Assembly: GCA_004557565.1 (NCBI GenBank) | Contig: SFGS01000045.1 | Coordinates: 1 to 34,609 of the forward strand | DNA length: 34,609 bases | Reading direction: 5' to 3' | From: Bacteroidales bacterium | GTDB lineage: Bacteria > Bacteroidota > Bacteroidia > Bacteroidales > Muribaculaceae | In this document: positions 1 through 7,676 of the stretch, piece by piece | Position numbering within the stretch: the first letter of the stretch is position 1 | Layout: each line of letters begins with the position of its first letter | The notes under the pieces: generated by a model | Seen by the model: the letters and a program-made list of their open reading frames with translations, nothing else | Databases searched by the model: none | What the model was told of the DNA's origin: nothing | Position numbers and translations under genes: made by a program

Positions 1-101
1 CTTGGAGCAACGTGGAATGCTTCGCATTTGGCGGTGCGACTGTGCGCTTTGCGTCATTGGAAACGAGTTTCCATGCCGCCAACCACACAATCCCTCCGCT
101 A

Positions 102-400
102 CCCTCTTACGAGGGTCTTCCACGTTGATCCAAGGATAAAAACCGCTCGCCGTTTCACGGCGAAAAACCCCTGATGATAAAATGATTTCTTGGTAAAAAG
201 CCGCATCAAATTTCCCAAACGATTTTGCATGGTAGGGACGCGATACTTCGCGTCCGCGCCAAATGGTTGATATTCAATATAATATTATAGTTATGGGTGG
301 ACGTGAAGTATCACGTCCCTACCGGGTTTGGTTTTTCGCCGAAGGCGAGCGGTTTTTATCCTTTTGGTGATGCCACCGCCCTCGTAAGAGGGCGGCGTTG
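102..400. repeat. Foldback (nested inverted-repeat) intergenic element
   Basis: Three nested pairs of complementary arms are visible. The outer pair is CCCTCTTACGAGGG at 102-115 against CCCTCGTAAGAGGG at 379-392. The middle pair is at 134-169 against 330-361 (core AAAAACCGCTCGCC against its complement). The inner pair is at 231-255 against 299-323, built on GGTAGGGAC and GTCCCTACC. The arms are imperfect but in mirror order, so the segment could fold into a long interrupted hairpin. The right half (about 264-392) recurs at 18600-18728. No protein is encoded. It resembles a MITE-like or REP-like palindromic unit; the family is not recognised. The rest of 1-697 holds no gene. Confidence 0.75.
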
Positions 401-585
401 GTGATGTGGTGTGGCAGATTCAAGCCTCGGCTTGAAATCAGACATGCCGCAGCACTAACGACAGGTGCGAAGCACTGGCATCGCCAAAAGGTTGTTTTTT
501 ATGTTTTTGTTTCTGTGCCCCCAGCATTTATCCGCTGAACCTATATAGGGTTTCTATTATCGTGCCATACACCCACAAAACAAAT

Positions 586-611
586 GGAATTGATACAATT
601 GTATCAATTCC
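586..611. repeat. Perfect 26-bp palindrome
   Basis: The half-site GGAATTGATACAA is followed directly by its exact reverse complement with no spacer. It lies immediately beside the terminator of the BspA-like gene. It could be a regulator-binding site, a cruciform, or the tip of a second hairpin in the transcript. No flanking promoter elements are obvious. Confidence 0.7.
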
Positions 612-651
612 ACAAAAAAGTTGGGCGACTCGTGAGTGAGCCGCCCAACTT
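612..651 (-). terminator. Rho-independent terminator of the BspA-like gene
   Basis: On the minus strand the hairpin AAGTTGGGCGGCTC / GAGTCGCCCAACTT is followed by a T-run (TTTTTTG). It lies about 47 bases beyond the stop codon of the surface-protein gene that ends at 698. Confidence 0.85.
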
Positions 652-697
652 GGGTATTTTAAAAGTGATTCAGGGAATCACTCTGTGCACTGATGGA

Positions 698-3600
698 TTA
701 TTTCACCAACTTGCTTGCTGATTGGCTGCCATCGCTGTAGTTAGTAACCACGATGTTCACGCCATTGAATGGAGTAGCAGATTCCATACCAGCCACGTTG
801 TAGTACTTCACGCTACTGATAGTCTTAGTGCCGTAGATGTCGGCAACGCCAGTCACTTCAGCAGGGATAGTAATCACGCAAGAAGCAGAAGCTTGTGCAT
901 TGCGAACGCAAGTAGCGGTGATAGTCACCACGCGGTCAGTAGCAGCCTTGGTTGTTGCAGGAAGGATAGTCACAAGACCGTTAGCGTCAACTGTAGCGAT
1001 TTCTACGTTGTTAGAAGTCCAGTTTACAGCAGGGTTGGTAGTTTCTTGTGGAAGAACAGTAGCCACGAGTTGGAGTTCGTTCACGCCACCAGGCATAGTG
1101 TATTCTTCGTAGTTGAGAGTGATGCTTTCTGGCTTCACTTCAGCAGTTGGGTTGAGAATCTTCACCACGCAAGTAGCCTTGAGCTCAGGTTTAGCTTCGC
1201 AGCTTGCAGTGATAGTAACTGTGCAAGGAGTTTCTTCGTTCCAAGAAGCTTGCTTGAGAGTGGTCACAAGACCGTTAGCGTCAACTGTAGCGATTTCTTC
1301 GTTAGAAGAAGTCCAAACCACGTTGGTGTTGTCGGCTTCGTCAGGAGTAACTGTAGCGGTGAGTTGTACAGTTTCGCCACCGTTGTTCAAAGTCACTTCT
1401 TCCTTGTCGAGAGTGATTGCCTCTGGCAATACCACTTGAGGAGCTACATAAGTAGCACCGCACACGCCGTATGCTTCTACGCCTTCAACAGCGAAAGTAA
1501 CTACAGGTTGTGCATCTGCACTCTTGATAGTCTTGATACCGCTCTTGTGGAGTGGATTGTTGGCATCGAGAGCCACGCTACCCTTGATAGCCTTGTCGTC
1601 GCTTGGAGCAGCGATGTATGACCAGTAAATGTTGGTACCGTCGCCATTGATTTGAGCGATGTTACAGATTTCACCAGAGTCTTCAGCACCGTCCATGAAG
1701 ACTGGAGAATCGTCGATGAGTTGGCAATCAGCGATTGTGAGGTCGGCATTGCCTTCTACGTCGCTACCATCAGCGTTTTGGAGTTTTGAGAGAGCAATAC
1801 GGTAAACACCTGGCTTAGCACCAGCAGCCTTCTGAACGAACATATAGTAGTAGCCGTTTTCTTCATCGAGGTAAGAAGTTTTGATAATTACGTCTTTGAA
1901 GAGCACATTGAATGGTTGTTTCTTACCAGCGCCACCATCAGGATAGATGTCGGCGTCGCGGAAACGAGTAAGACCAATACCATTGAACTTAGTGGTACGC
2001 CAGTAGATGCCCTTGCTGTCGCGGCAGAAGCCACCAGTGATAGCACCCCAGCTCAGGAGATCGCCATAGTAAGGAAGCCATGCGTTGTCGAACAAGAATG
2101 GTTGTGGGCCATAGAGACCAGTGGTGTCGGCATTGAGCTTGTGAACACCCACGTTACGGTCAGCGATGTAGATGTTGTTTGTAGCCTTGTCGATATACAT
2201 TGAGAATGGGTCTTCACTTGGCTTGTAACCTACGTTGTTGAGAACGGTTACGCGGTAGAAGATACCATTGGTGTTGTTTACGTAGAAGAGTTCACCGTCG
2301 CCGAGTGGAAGGTTAGGGTTTTGGTAAGTGAACTGTTCACCAGCCACAGCCACATAGATGCGGTTTTTGTAGCTTTGGAGGGTGAATGCGTGAGCACCAG
2401 TTGCAAACTTAGTGTCAACGATTTGACCGTTTTCGTCCTTATACATGAGCTTACCATCGGTGGTAGCGAAGTACAGACCAGTTGGGCAACCGAGTGAAGC
2501 GCCACCAGTTTGGATAGTTGGGTCGGCTTGAATGTTGAGGTATTGCCATTGAGAAGCAGCTTTATACTTAGCCACAGCCTTAGTAGCCACCTTACATACT
2601 ACATTGCTTTGCTCTGCCTTGAACACGTTAGCTGCAAGAGCTGGAGTGTTGCCGTTGAGCACGCGGAGCGATTCGATAGTGGCAGGCACTGCGCCTGGTT
2701 CCATATAGTTGACGTTTGCAGGAATTTCCATGTTCTTCAGAGCAGGGCAATCAGCAAATGCGTCCTTCATAATGTTGGTAGCGGTAGTAGGGAGTGTCAC
2801 GCTGTTGAGCTTTTCGCAACCACCACAAATACCTTGAGGAATTTCGTTGCGGCCGTCTTCAAACACGATAGCTTCGAGAGCTGATTTTTTGAAGATGTTA
2901 GAACCAACGGTCACGTTGCTCTTGAGAGTGAAGTTCTTGATAGCGCTATTAGCGAAGCCATAATCGCCAATCTTTTCAAGCATTGGGAATTCAGCCACTG
3001 CGCAAGGAGCGTAAGCCATACCGTAGTTGTCGATATTGGTTACAGTAGCGAAAGCATCTGTACCCACAGTGCCTTGGTGACCAGTGACGAGAAGACGGGT
3101 ACCATCAGCAGTTACGAGAGCACCGTTTACCACCTTGAAAGCAGTGTTGGCTTCATCTACCTTGATAGTAGCAAGAGTGGTGATAGGAGCGAATGCAGCA
3201 GCACCGATAGCAGTAACACCAGCAGGAATGTTCACACCTGTGATCTTAGTGTCGGCAAATGCCTGTGAACCTACAGAAGTGAGGGCTGCTGGAAGAGCGA
3301 TTTCGCCCACGAGAGCTGCGCCTTGGAATGCGCTTGAGTAGATAGTTTGAACAGAAGCAGGAATGCTGAGATTCTTCAAACCAGTCTTGTAGAATGCAGT
3401 AGCGCCGATTGAGGTAACGGCGTCGCCCATAGTGATAGAGGTGAGGGCAGCGTCGCCTGAGCAAAGACGTTCAGGAATAGCAGTGATTACAGCAGGTATT
3501 TGAAGACTGGCGAGTGAAGTACAGCTTGCGAAAGCACCTGCGCCTAATGAAGCCACGTTCACGCCAGGAGCATAAACCACTTCAGTAAGGCCAGTACAAC

Positions 3601-4309
3601 CCATAAACATTTCAGCGTCGACTGTGGTGAAATGGCCACCGAAAGTCACCTTCTTCAAAGTCTTGATGCCACGGAAAGGCATGTTTGACCCAGAACCTTC
3701 ATCAAGGTTACGACCGAAATAGATTTCTTCGATTGGGCTCTTTACACCTTCGCCTAAATTGTTTACAAATGCGAGAACGCTCATCTTGAAAGGAGTTTCA
3801 CTATCTGCGAAAGTGATTTTCTTCAAGCTGGTCATGCCTGCGAGGTTTTGAGCTGTGAAAGTGCCAGGAACACCTGCAGGGATAGTCACTTCGGTGATTG
3901 AAGAGCAGTCCTGGAGATAGCCATTACCAAGAGAGGTGGCAGTAGCAGGAGTTGGGTCGTTCTTCAATGCAGTACAGCCCTTGAAGCAGTTACGACCGAT
4001 GGTAACGCAAGTTGCAGGAAGCTGCAGTGAAGTAAGTTCGCGGCAGTCAACGAATGCGTTAGCAGCTGTAGCCACTACGGTGTAAGTAACACCCTTGAGC
4101 TCAAATGTTTCAGGAATCACAATATCACCCTTGTAGAAGGTGGTATCACCCTTTTTAAATGTGTAACGCTTAACTGTAGCATTTGTGCCTTTAGTGGTGT
4201 AGTTGATGCCATCGTACGATACGGTGGCAGCACCAGCCTCTTGGAAAGCAAACAAGCTAACCAAGCCTAAAAGCATTACACGCATCCATGAAGTTGTAAA
4301 TCTTTTCAT
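698..4309 (-). CDS. BspA-like leucine-rich-repeat surface protein with Ig-like (Big_2) domains
   Basis: A 1203-residue secreted protein. Residues 1-27 form a signal peptide ending AGAA. Residues about 60-580 carry many BspA-type leucine-rich repeats (LRR_5), recognisable by recurring patterns such as TSLQLPATVTIGRNCF and LTSITMGDAVTSIGATAF. Residues about 590-950 form a repeat-poor region with propeller-like strands. Two bacterial Ig-like domains follow (about 965-1050 and 1060-1145), each with a form of ATVDANGLVT. The last 50 residues (starting TGVADIYG, with KYYNVAGMES and NGVNIVV) resemble the C-terminal sorting domain of type IX secretion substrates. BspA proteins of this phylum bind host matrix proteins or other bacteria. 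The role here is therefore inferred as surface adhesion. The gene stands alone with its own terminator. The T9SS assignment is moderate, because no T9SS gene lies in the window. Confidence 0.88.
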   Translation of the reverse strand: MKRFTTSWMRVMLLGLVSLFAFQEAGAATVSYDGINYTTKGTNATVKRYTFKKGDTTFYKGDIVIPETFELKGVTYTVVATAANAFVDCRELTSLQLPATCVTIGRNCFKGCTALKNDPTPATATSLGNGYLQDCSSITEVTIPAGVPGTFTAQNLAGMTSLKKITFADSETPFKMSVLAFVNNLGEGVKSPIEEIYFGRNLDEGSGSNMPFRGIKTLKKVTFGGHFTTVDAEMFMGCTGLTEVVYAPGVNVASLGAGAFASCTSLASLQIPAVITAIPERLCSGDAALTSITMGDAVTSIGATAFYKTGLKNLSIPASVQTIYSSAFQGAALVGEIALPAALTSVGSQAFADTKITGVNIPAGVTAIGAAAFAPITTLATIKVDEANTAFKVVNGALVTADGTRLLVTGHQGTVGTDAFATVTNIDNYGMAYAPCAVAEFPMLEKIGDYGFANSAIKNFTLKSNVTVGSNIFKKSALEAIVFEDGRNEIPQGICGGCEKLNSVTLPTTATNIMKDAFADCPALKNMEIPANVNYMEPGAVPATIESLRVLNGNTPALAANVFKAEQSNVVCKVATKAVAKYKAASQWQYLNIQADPTIQTGGASLGCPTGLYFATTDGKLMYKDENGQIVDTKFATGAHAFTLQSYKNRIYVAVAGEQFTYQNPNLPLGDGELFYVNNTNGIFYRVTVLNNVGYKPSEDPFSMYIDKATNNIYIADRNVGVHKLNADTTGLYGPQPFLFDNAWLPYYGDLLSWGAITGGFCRDSKGIYWRTTKFNGIGLTRFRDADIYPDGGAGKKQPFNVLFKDVIIKTSYLDEENGYYYMFVQKAAGAKPGVYRIALSKLQNADGSDVEGNADLTIADCQLIDDSPVFMDGAEDSGEICNIAQINGDGTNIYWSYIAAPSDDKAIKGSVALDANNPLHKSGIKTIKSADAQPVVTFAVEGVEAYGVCGATYVAPQVVLPEAITLDKEEVTLNNGGETVQLTATVTPDEADNTNVVWTSSNEEIATVDANGLVTTLKQASWNEETPCTVTITASCEAKPELKATCVVKILNPTAEVKPESITLNYEEYTMPGGVNELQLVATVLPQETTNPAVNWTSNNVEIATVDANGLVTILPATTKAATDRVVTITATCVRNAQASASCVITIPAEVTGVADIYGTKTISSVKYYNVAGMESATPFNGVNIVVTNYSDGSQSASKLVK

Positions 4310-4451
4310 GTTGAGAATGTTGTTAGTTAGTTATTAATTAGTTAATTTATAAAATTTGTAATACAGTCAAAAATCAGCTATTATATAGTTAATCAGCATA
4401 TTGCAAAGCAATTGTGACCACCGCAATACGGCAACCGTCATTTTGCAACTA

Positions 4452-4459
4452 CAAATATA
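4452..4459 (-). promoter_or_regulatory. Possible -7 box for the BspA-like gene
   Basis: The minus strand reads TATATTTG, matching the Bacteroidetes -7 consensus TAnnTTTG. No TTTG lies at the usual 19-20 base distance upstream, so only half of the promoter is supported. Transcription from here would give a leader of about 135 bases. The rest of 4310-4515 shows nothing else. Confidence 0.35.
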
Positions 4460-4515
4460 AGCATTTTTCCCAAATCCACACACATTATATAACAAGAAAA
4501 AAAACGCACCCACCA

Positions 4516-4562
4516 CCCAAAAAGCAAAAAAGGGAGAGCGACAACAAAGTGCCACTCTCCCC
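4516..4562 (-). terminator. Rho-independent terminator of the outer-membrane protein gene
   Basis: On the minus strand GGGAGAG and CTCTCCC pair around a loop of about 16 bases, followed by TTTTTTGCTTTTT. It lies about 24 bases after the stop codon at 4586. Confidence 0.85.
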
Positions 4563-4585
4563 ATATTTAAGGATTTTCATTAAAA

Positions 4586-5173
4586 TCAGAACAAATAGGC
4601 GGCTGTAAGCGTCCAGCAACGGTCTTTTGCGCCCGATTCCACACCGCTGATGCCGAGCACGTTGGTGATACTCTTGTTGATGCCCATGCAGTAGGCTGCC
4701 GAAAGTTGAACGTGCATCACGAGTTCCACGCCCAAGCCCACATTCCAGCTCACTGTGGTGCTCTTGTATTTGCTACCAGCCTCCGACTTCTTGTTGCCCA
4801 CATTGAAGGCAAATTCTGGACCAGTGAATGCGAATGGGGTGATGATGTTGCTCACCACTGGCAACGAAAGTTTATACTTCAGGTTCACAGGCACAGCGAT
4901 ATAGTCGCGCACGCCCACTTCAGTGTCCTCAATCGCGCCACTGCGGCGAGTGTAAAGGGCAGAAGCATCTACCGCTATACCTAATGGGAGGTTCACTTCC
5001 ATCATCACACCACCGGTGAATCCAGTGCGATTGTCGGTGTCAAAATTTGAAGATGGATTTTCGATGTGGAGGGTGTTCACGCCCACACCAGCCTTCACGC
5101 CAAAGCGCACTTGCGCACTTGCGCCAATCGTCATCATGGCAATCGCTAAAATCAAAAGGGTCTTTTTCATCAT
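4586..5173 (-). CDS. Outer-membrane beta-barrel protein (porin/PorT-like family)
   Basis: A 195-residue protein with a clear signal peptide (residues 1-20, cut after GASA). It is followed by alternating amphipathic strands typical of the small eight-stranded barrels annotated as OMP_b-brl in Bacteroidetes. The mature part opens with VRFGVKAGVGVNTLH and contains glycine-rich turn segments. It ends in an aromatic residue (LTAAYLF), the usual C-terminal barrel signal read by the BAM complex. The cargo or ligand cannot be read from sequence. It is monocistronic, with a -7 box at 5217-5224 and a terminator at 4516-4562. Confidence 0.8.
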   Translation of the reverse strand: MMKKTLLILAIAMMTIGASAQVRFGVKAGVGVNTLHIENPSSNFDTDNRTGFTGGVMMEVNLPLGIAVDASALYTRRSGAIEDTEVGVRDYIAVPVNLKYKLSLPVVSNIITPFAFTGPEFAFNVGNKKSEAGSKYKSTTVSWNVGLGVELVMHVQLSAAYCMGINKSITNVLGISGVESGAKDRCWTLTAAYLF

Positions 5174-5216
5174 TGTAAAATTTCTAATTAATTTCTATTC
5201 TTTCTGCAAAGATAAT

Positions 5217-5224
5217 GCAAACCA
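5217..5224 (-). promoter_or_regulatory. -7 promoter box of the outer-membrane protein gene
   Basis: The minus strand reads TATCTTTG (consensus TAnnTTTG), about 44 bases upstream of the start codon at 5173. A TTTG at ideal spacing is not evident. The gap 5174-5342 is otherwise a simple divergent promoter region. Confidence 0.5.
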
Positions 5225-5313
5225 AATGCATCCTATCTTTTGCAAAAATAAATATTTTTTCCGAAACTCACCACATTTATCCACTTTTCGCAACTATTCA
5301 CCGACAAAAACAC

Positions 5314-5321
5314 TAACTTTG
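5314..5321 (+). promoter_or_regulatory. -7 promoter box of the acyltransferase-apbE operon
   Basis: TAACTTTG matches TAnnTTTG and lies 21 bases before the start codon at 5343. The -33 position is T-rich (CTTTTCG) but not a perfect TTTG. Confidence 0.55.
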
Positions 5322-5342
5322 TAGGAGAAATCCATTAATGAT

Positions 5343-6287
5343 ATGAATACAGAACAACTCCCACATACAATAAAGGCTCCAAGAATCGAATATATCGACT
5401 TGGCGAAAGGTATCTGTATTCTACTTGTTGTGTTGTTCCACCTGAAGGAGATGTATAAAGTGCATTCCTGCCTGGATGTGTATTTATACTCAACCCTAAT
5501 ACCCCTATACTTCTTCCTTTCGGGCTATGTTTTCAAAACCTATGGAGGATGGAACGAATTTATCCTAAAAAAAATCAAGAGATTAATCATACCCTTTGCA
5601 TTCTTCTATATCACCACTTCTGTTCTCATACCAATAACTGCTCACCATTTTTTTGGCATTAATTTCAGATCTGGTCAGGATTGGCGACTAATATACGCAT
5701 TTCTCACCTATGGTTCCTTTCCCAATATCCCTCTGTGGTTTTTATGGGGACTGTTTATACTGAATATCATATTCTTTGCACTGCACCGAACTTTCAGAAA
5801 CGACATCATATTAGGGGGCATGTGCATTCTGCTATGTTTCATTTTGGGCCACACTTTTAAGTTGCCAGCCTCACTCAACAAAACGTTTCAAGGTTTGCCT
5901 TTCTTCTATTTTGGCTATGTGGTGCACAACCACAACATTATGAGCCATATCAAAGGCAAATATGCGTTTCCGATAACCGCCGCAATGTTTGTTAGCATTG
6001 GCATGATTGGCGAAAGCATGTTCGACATTCCGTTGAAAATGCTGATGTCAGCATTTGGGGTAATGTCGCTCCTGATTATCTGCCGAAAATTCAAGCATGT
6101 GCCCTACGTGTCGTATGTGGGCAGATATTCCATTATGGTATTGGTCACCCACGAACCAATGATTAGATTATTAAACGTGTTCCATGTCCATAACATCTAC
6201 ATTTGTTTTCTTATTATTGCTATATCATATTTTGCAATTATCCCATTTATGCGAAAATTCATGCCTCACGTAACAGCGCAGAAATAA
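5343..6287 (+). CDS. Acyltransferase 3 family integral membrane protein
   Basis: A 314-residue protein with about ten hydrophobic segments. The N-terminus (YIDLAKGICILLVVLFHL, residues 17-34) is the family's opening motif, with the conserved histidine inside the first membrane segment. Members transfer acetyl, succinyl or similar groups to sugars of polysaccharide or lipopolysaccharide at the inner membrane. The substrate here is unknown. Codon use is richer in A/T (many ATA, AAA and TTA codons) than the following apbE gene, which may indicate separate acquisition. It is followed after 19 bases by apbE and probably shares its transcript. Confidence 0.85.
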   Translation: MNTEQLPHTIKAPRIEYIDLAKGICILLVVLFHLKEMYKVHSCLDVYLYSTLIPLYFFLSGYVFKTYGGWNEFILKKIKRLIIPFAFFYITTSVLIPITAHHFFGINFRSGQDWRLIYAFLTYGSFPNIPLWFLWGLFILNIIFFALHRTFRNDIILGGMCILLCFILGHTFKLPASLNKTFQGLPFFYFGYVVHNHNIMSHIKGKYAFPITAAMFVSIGMIGESMFDIPLKMLMSAFGVMSLLIICRKFKHVPYVSYVGRYSIMVLVTHEPMIRLLNVFHVHNIYICFLIIAISYFAIIPFMRKFMPHVTAQK

Positions 6288-6306
6288 TTTTTAATCAGAA
6301 AAAAAT

Positions 6307-7338
6307 ATGAATATGGAGAATAAACGAATTTTCACAAAGCAATATATCGCCGTTTTAATTTTCACCATTGGCGCTGTGGTGGCGTTTTTTGTGATGAAGC
6401 CTGAGAAAAAAGCATTTTTCAAGGCGCAAGGCGATGTGTGGACCACGGAATACCACATCACTTACGAGGCTACTACCGACTTGTCGGACTCTATTGGCGC
6501 AGTGCTCGATGCAATCGACCGCAGCGCGAATGTGTTTAACAAGCAGTCGCTGGTGTCGCGCCTCAACGCCAACTCCACCAACCGTGCCGACAGTACATTT
6601 ATGCGTATGTTCCGCTGCGCGGTGGACATCAACAAGCAATCGGCTGGCGCTTACGACCCTACCGTGATGCCGCTGGTGAACGCTTGGGGATTCGGCTATA
6701 AAAACGGCAAACTGCCCACGCAAACCGAAATCGACAGCCTGCTCACGTTTGTGGGCATCGCAAAAGTGCATCTCGAAGATGAGCGAGTGGTGAAAAGCGA
6801 CCAGCGCATCCAGTTCGACTTCAGCAGCATTGCCAAGGGACTTGCATGCGACGAGGTTGCACAAATGTTGGCACGCAACGGCGTGACGAACTGTATGGTG
6901 GAAATTGGAGGCGAAGTGGTGGTGAAAGGCGTGAACGAGAAAGGCACGCCATGGCACATCTCGATTGACATGCCTGTGGAGAACAACCAAGCCACCGTTC
7001 ACGAATCGGCTCTTGTGATCGCCCTCAACGGCAAGGCGGTGGCAACAAGCGGCAACTACCGCAAATTCAAGGAGGTGAACGGCAAAAAGGTGTCGCACAT
7101 CGTAAACCCTCTGACCGGCAAGAGCGAGGAATCCACCCTGCTGAGTGCCACCATTGTAGCCCCCGACTGCATGACTGCCGACGCTTGGGCAACTGCCTGC
7201 ATGGCAATGGGCACAGAGCGCACCCAAGCCCTTTTCGAGAAGCGCACCGACCTGGGCGTGATGACCATCAGCACCGACACCGAAGGCAACTTCATCGTGT
7301 GGAGCAACGCCCCCTTCGCCGCTCTCCTCCCCAAATAA
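6307..7338 (+). CDS. apbE: FAD:protein FMN transferase (ApbE)
   Basis: A 343-residue protein. A single N-terminal hydrophobic anchor (about residues 13-31) would hold it at the periplasmic face of the inner membrane. ApbE transfers FMN from FAD to a threonine of target proteins such as RnfG/NqrC subunits. Visible family motifs are SSIAKGLACDEVAQML, EIGGEVVVKG, SHIVNPLTGK and the metal-binding region with D292-A-W-A-T296 near the C-terminus. Length is normal for the family. The start at 6307 is two codons upstream of a second ATG (MENKRIF), and either could be used. No rnf or nqr gene is in the window, so its target lies elsewhere. Confidence 0.93.
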   Translation: MNMENKRIFTKQYIAVLIFTIGAVVAFFVMKPEKKAFFKAQGDVWTTEYHITYEATTDLSDSIGAVLDAIDRSANVFNKQSLVSRLNANSTNRADSTFMRMFRCAVDINKQSAGAYDPTVMPLVNAWGFGYKNGKLPTQTEIDSLLTFVGIAKVHLEDERVVKSDQRIQFDFSSIAKGLACDEVAQMLARNGVTNCMVEIGGEVVVKGVNEKGTPWHISIDMPVENNQATVHESALVIALNGKAVATSGNYRKFKEVNGKKVSHIVNPLTGKSEESTLLSATIVAPDCMTADAWATACMAMGTERTQALFEKRTDLGVMTISTDTEGNFIVWSNAPFAALLPK

Positions 7339-7474
7339 TCCCCCTCACCCTTCCTAAAGGGACGATTTTCCCTCATTCCCCTCAAAAAAACATAATCAAG
7401 AAAAAAACAAAAAAAACTGCAAAAATAAGCAACAAAAATTAGTTCCAACATTCGCACACTCAACACATCATAGC

Positions 7475-7513
7475 AAACACCATCAAAAAAACCGTCCCTT
7501 TGATGGTGTTTTT
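7475..7513 (+). terminator. Rho-independent terminator downstream of apbE
   Basis: AAACACCATCAAA pairs with TTTGATGGTGTTT around a short loop, and the T-run continues to TTTTTGAT. It closes the acyltransferase-apbE unit about 135 bases after the stop codon. Confidence 0.8.
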
Positions 7514-7555
7514 GATAGTAATGTTTTTGCCACTCCCCTATCACTAAAAATAACA

Positions 7556-7638
7556 TTTATAGGAATTTTTTATTTACATTTATGGGAATTTTGTTCTTAC
7601 ATTTATGGGAATTTTATTTTAATTTTTATAGGAATTTT
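7556..7638 (+). repeat. Four-copy, 23-bp periodic operator-like array
   Basis: The 14-base motif TTTATRGGAATTTT occurs at 7556-7569, 7579-7592, 7602-7615 and 7625-7638. Start-to-start distance is exactly 23 bases each time, and the spacers differ in sequence. The last copy ends two bases before the -7 promoter box at 7640. The fixed phase (about two helical turns) suggests cooperative protein binding at the promoter of the downstream ATPase. The binding protein is not known. Confidence 0.85.
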
Positions 7639-7639
7639 G

Positions 7640-7647
7640 TAACTTTG
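7640..7647 (+). promoter_or_regulatory. -7 promoter box of the AAA_14 ATPase gene
   Basis: TAACTTTG matches TAnnTTTG and lies 29 bases before the start codon at 7677. The -33 position falls inside the repeat array and reads TTTT, so the array overlaps the RNA polymerase footprint. Confidence 0.6.
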
Positions 7648-7676
7648 CAGTATAAATACTACTAAACCACGATATT

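Noticed and set aside
722..1621. Long open frame opposite the BspA-like gene
   Set aside because: It is antisense to a clear secreted protein and its translation is Ser/His-rich without domains; it reflects codon bias of the real gene.
4414..4608. Small plus-strand frame between the BspA-like and outer-membrane genes
   Set aside because: Low-complexity Lys/Pro composition and it overlaps a terminator.
7556..7638. Possible CRISPR array
   Set aside because: Repeats are only 14 bases, spacers 9 bases, and no cas gene is present.
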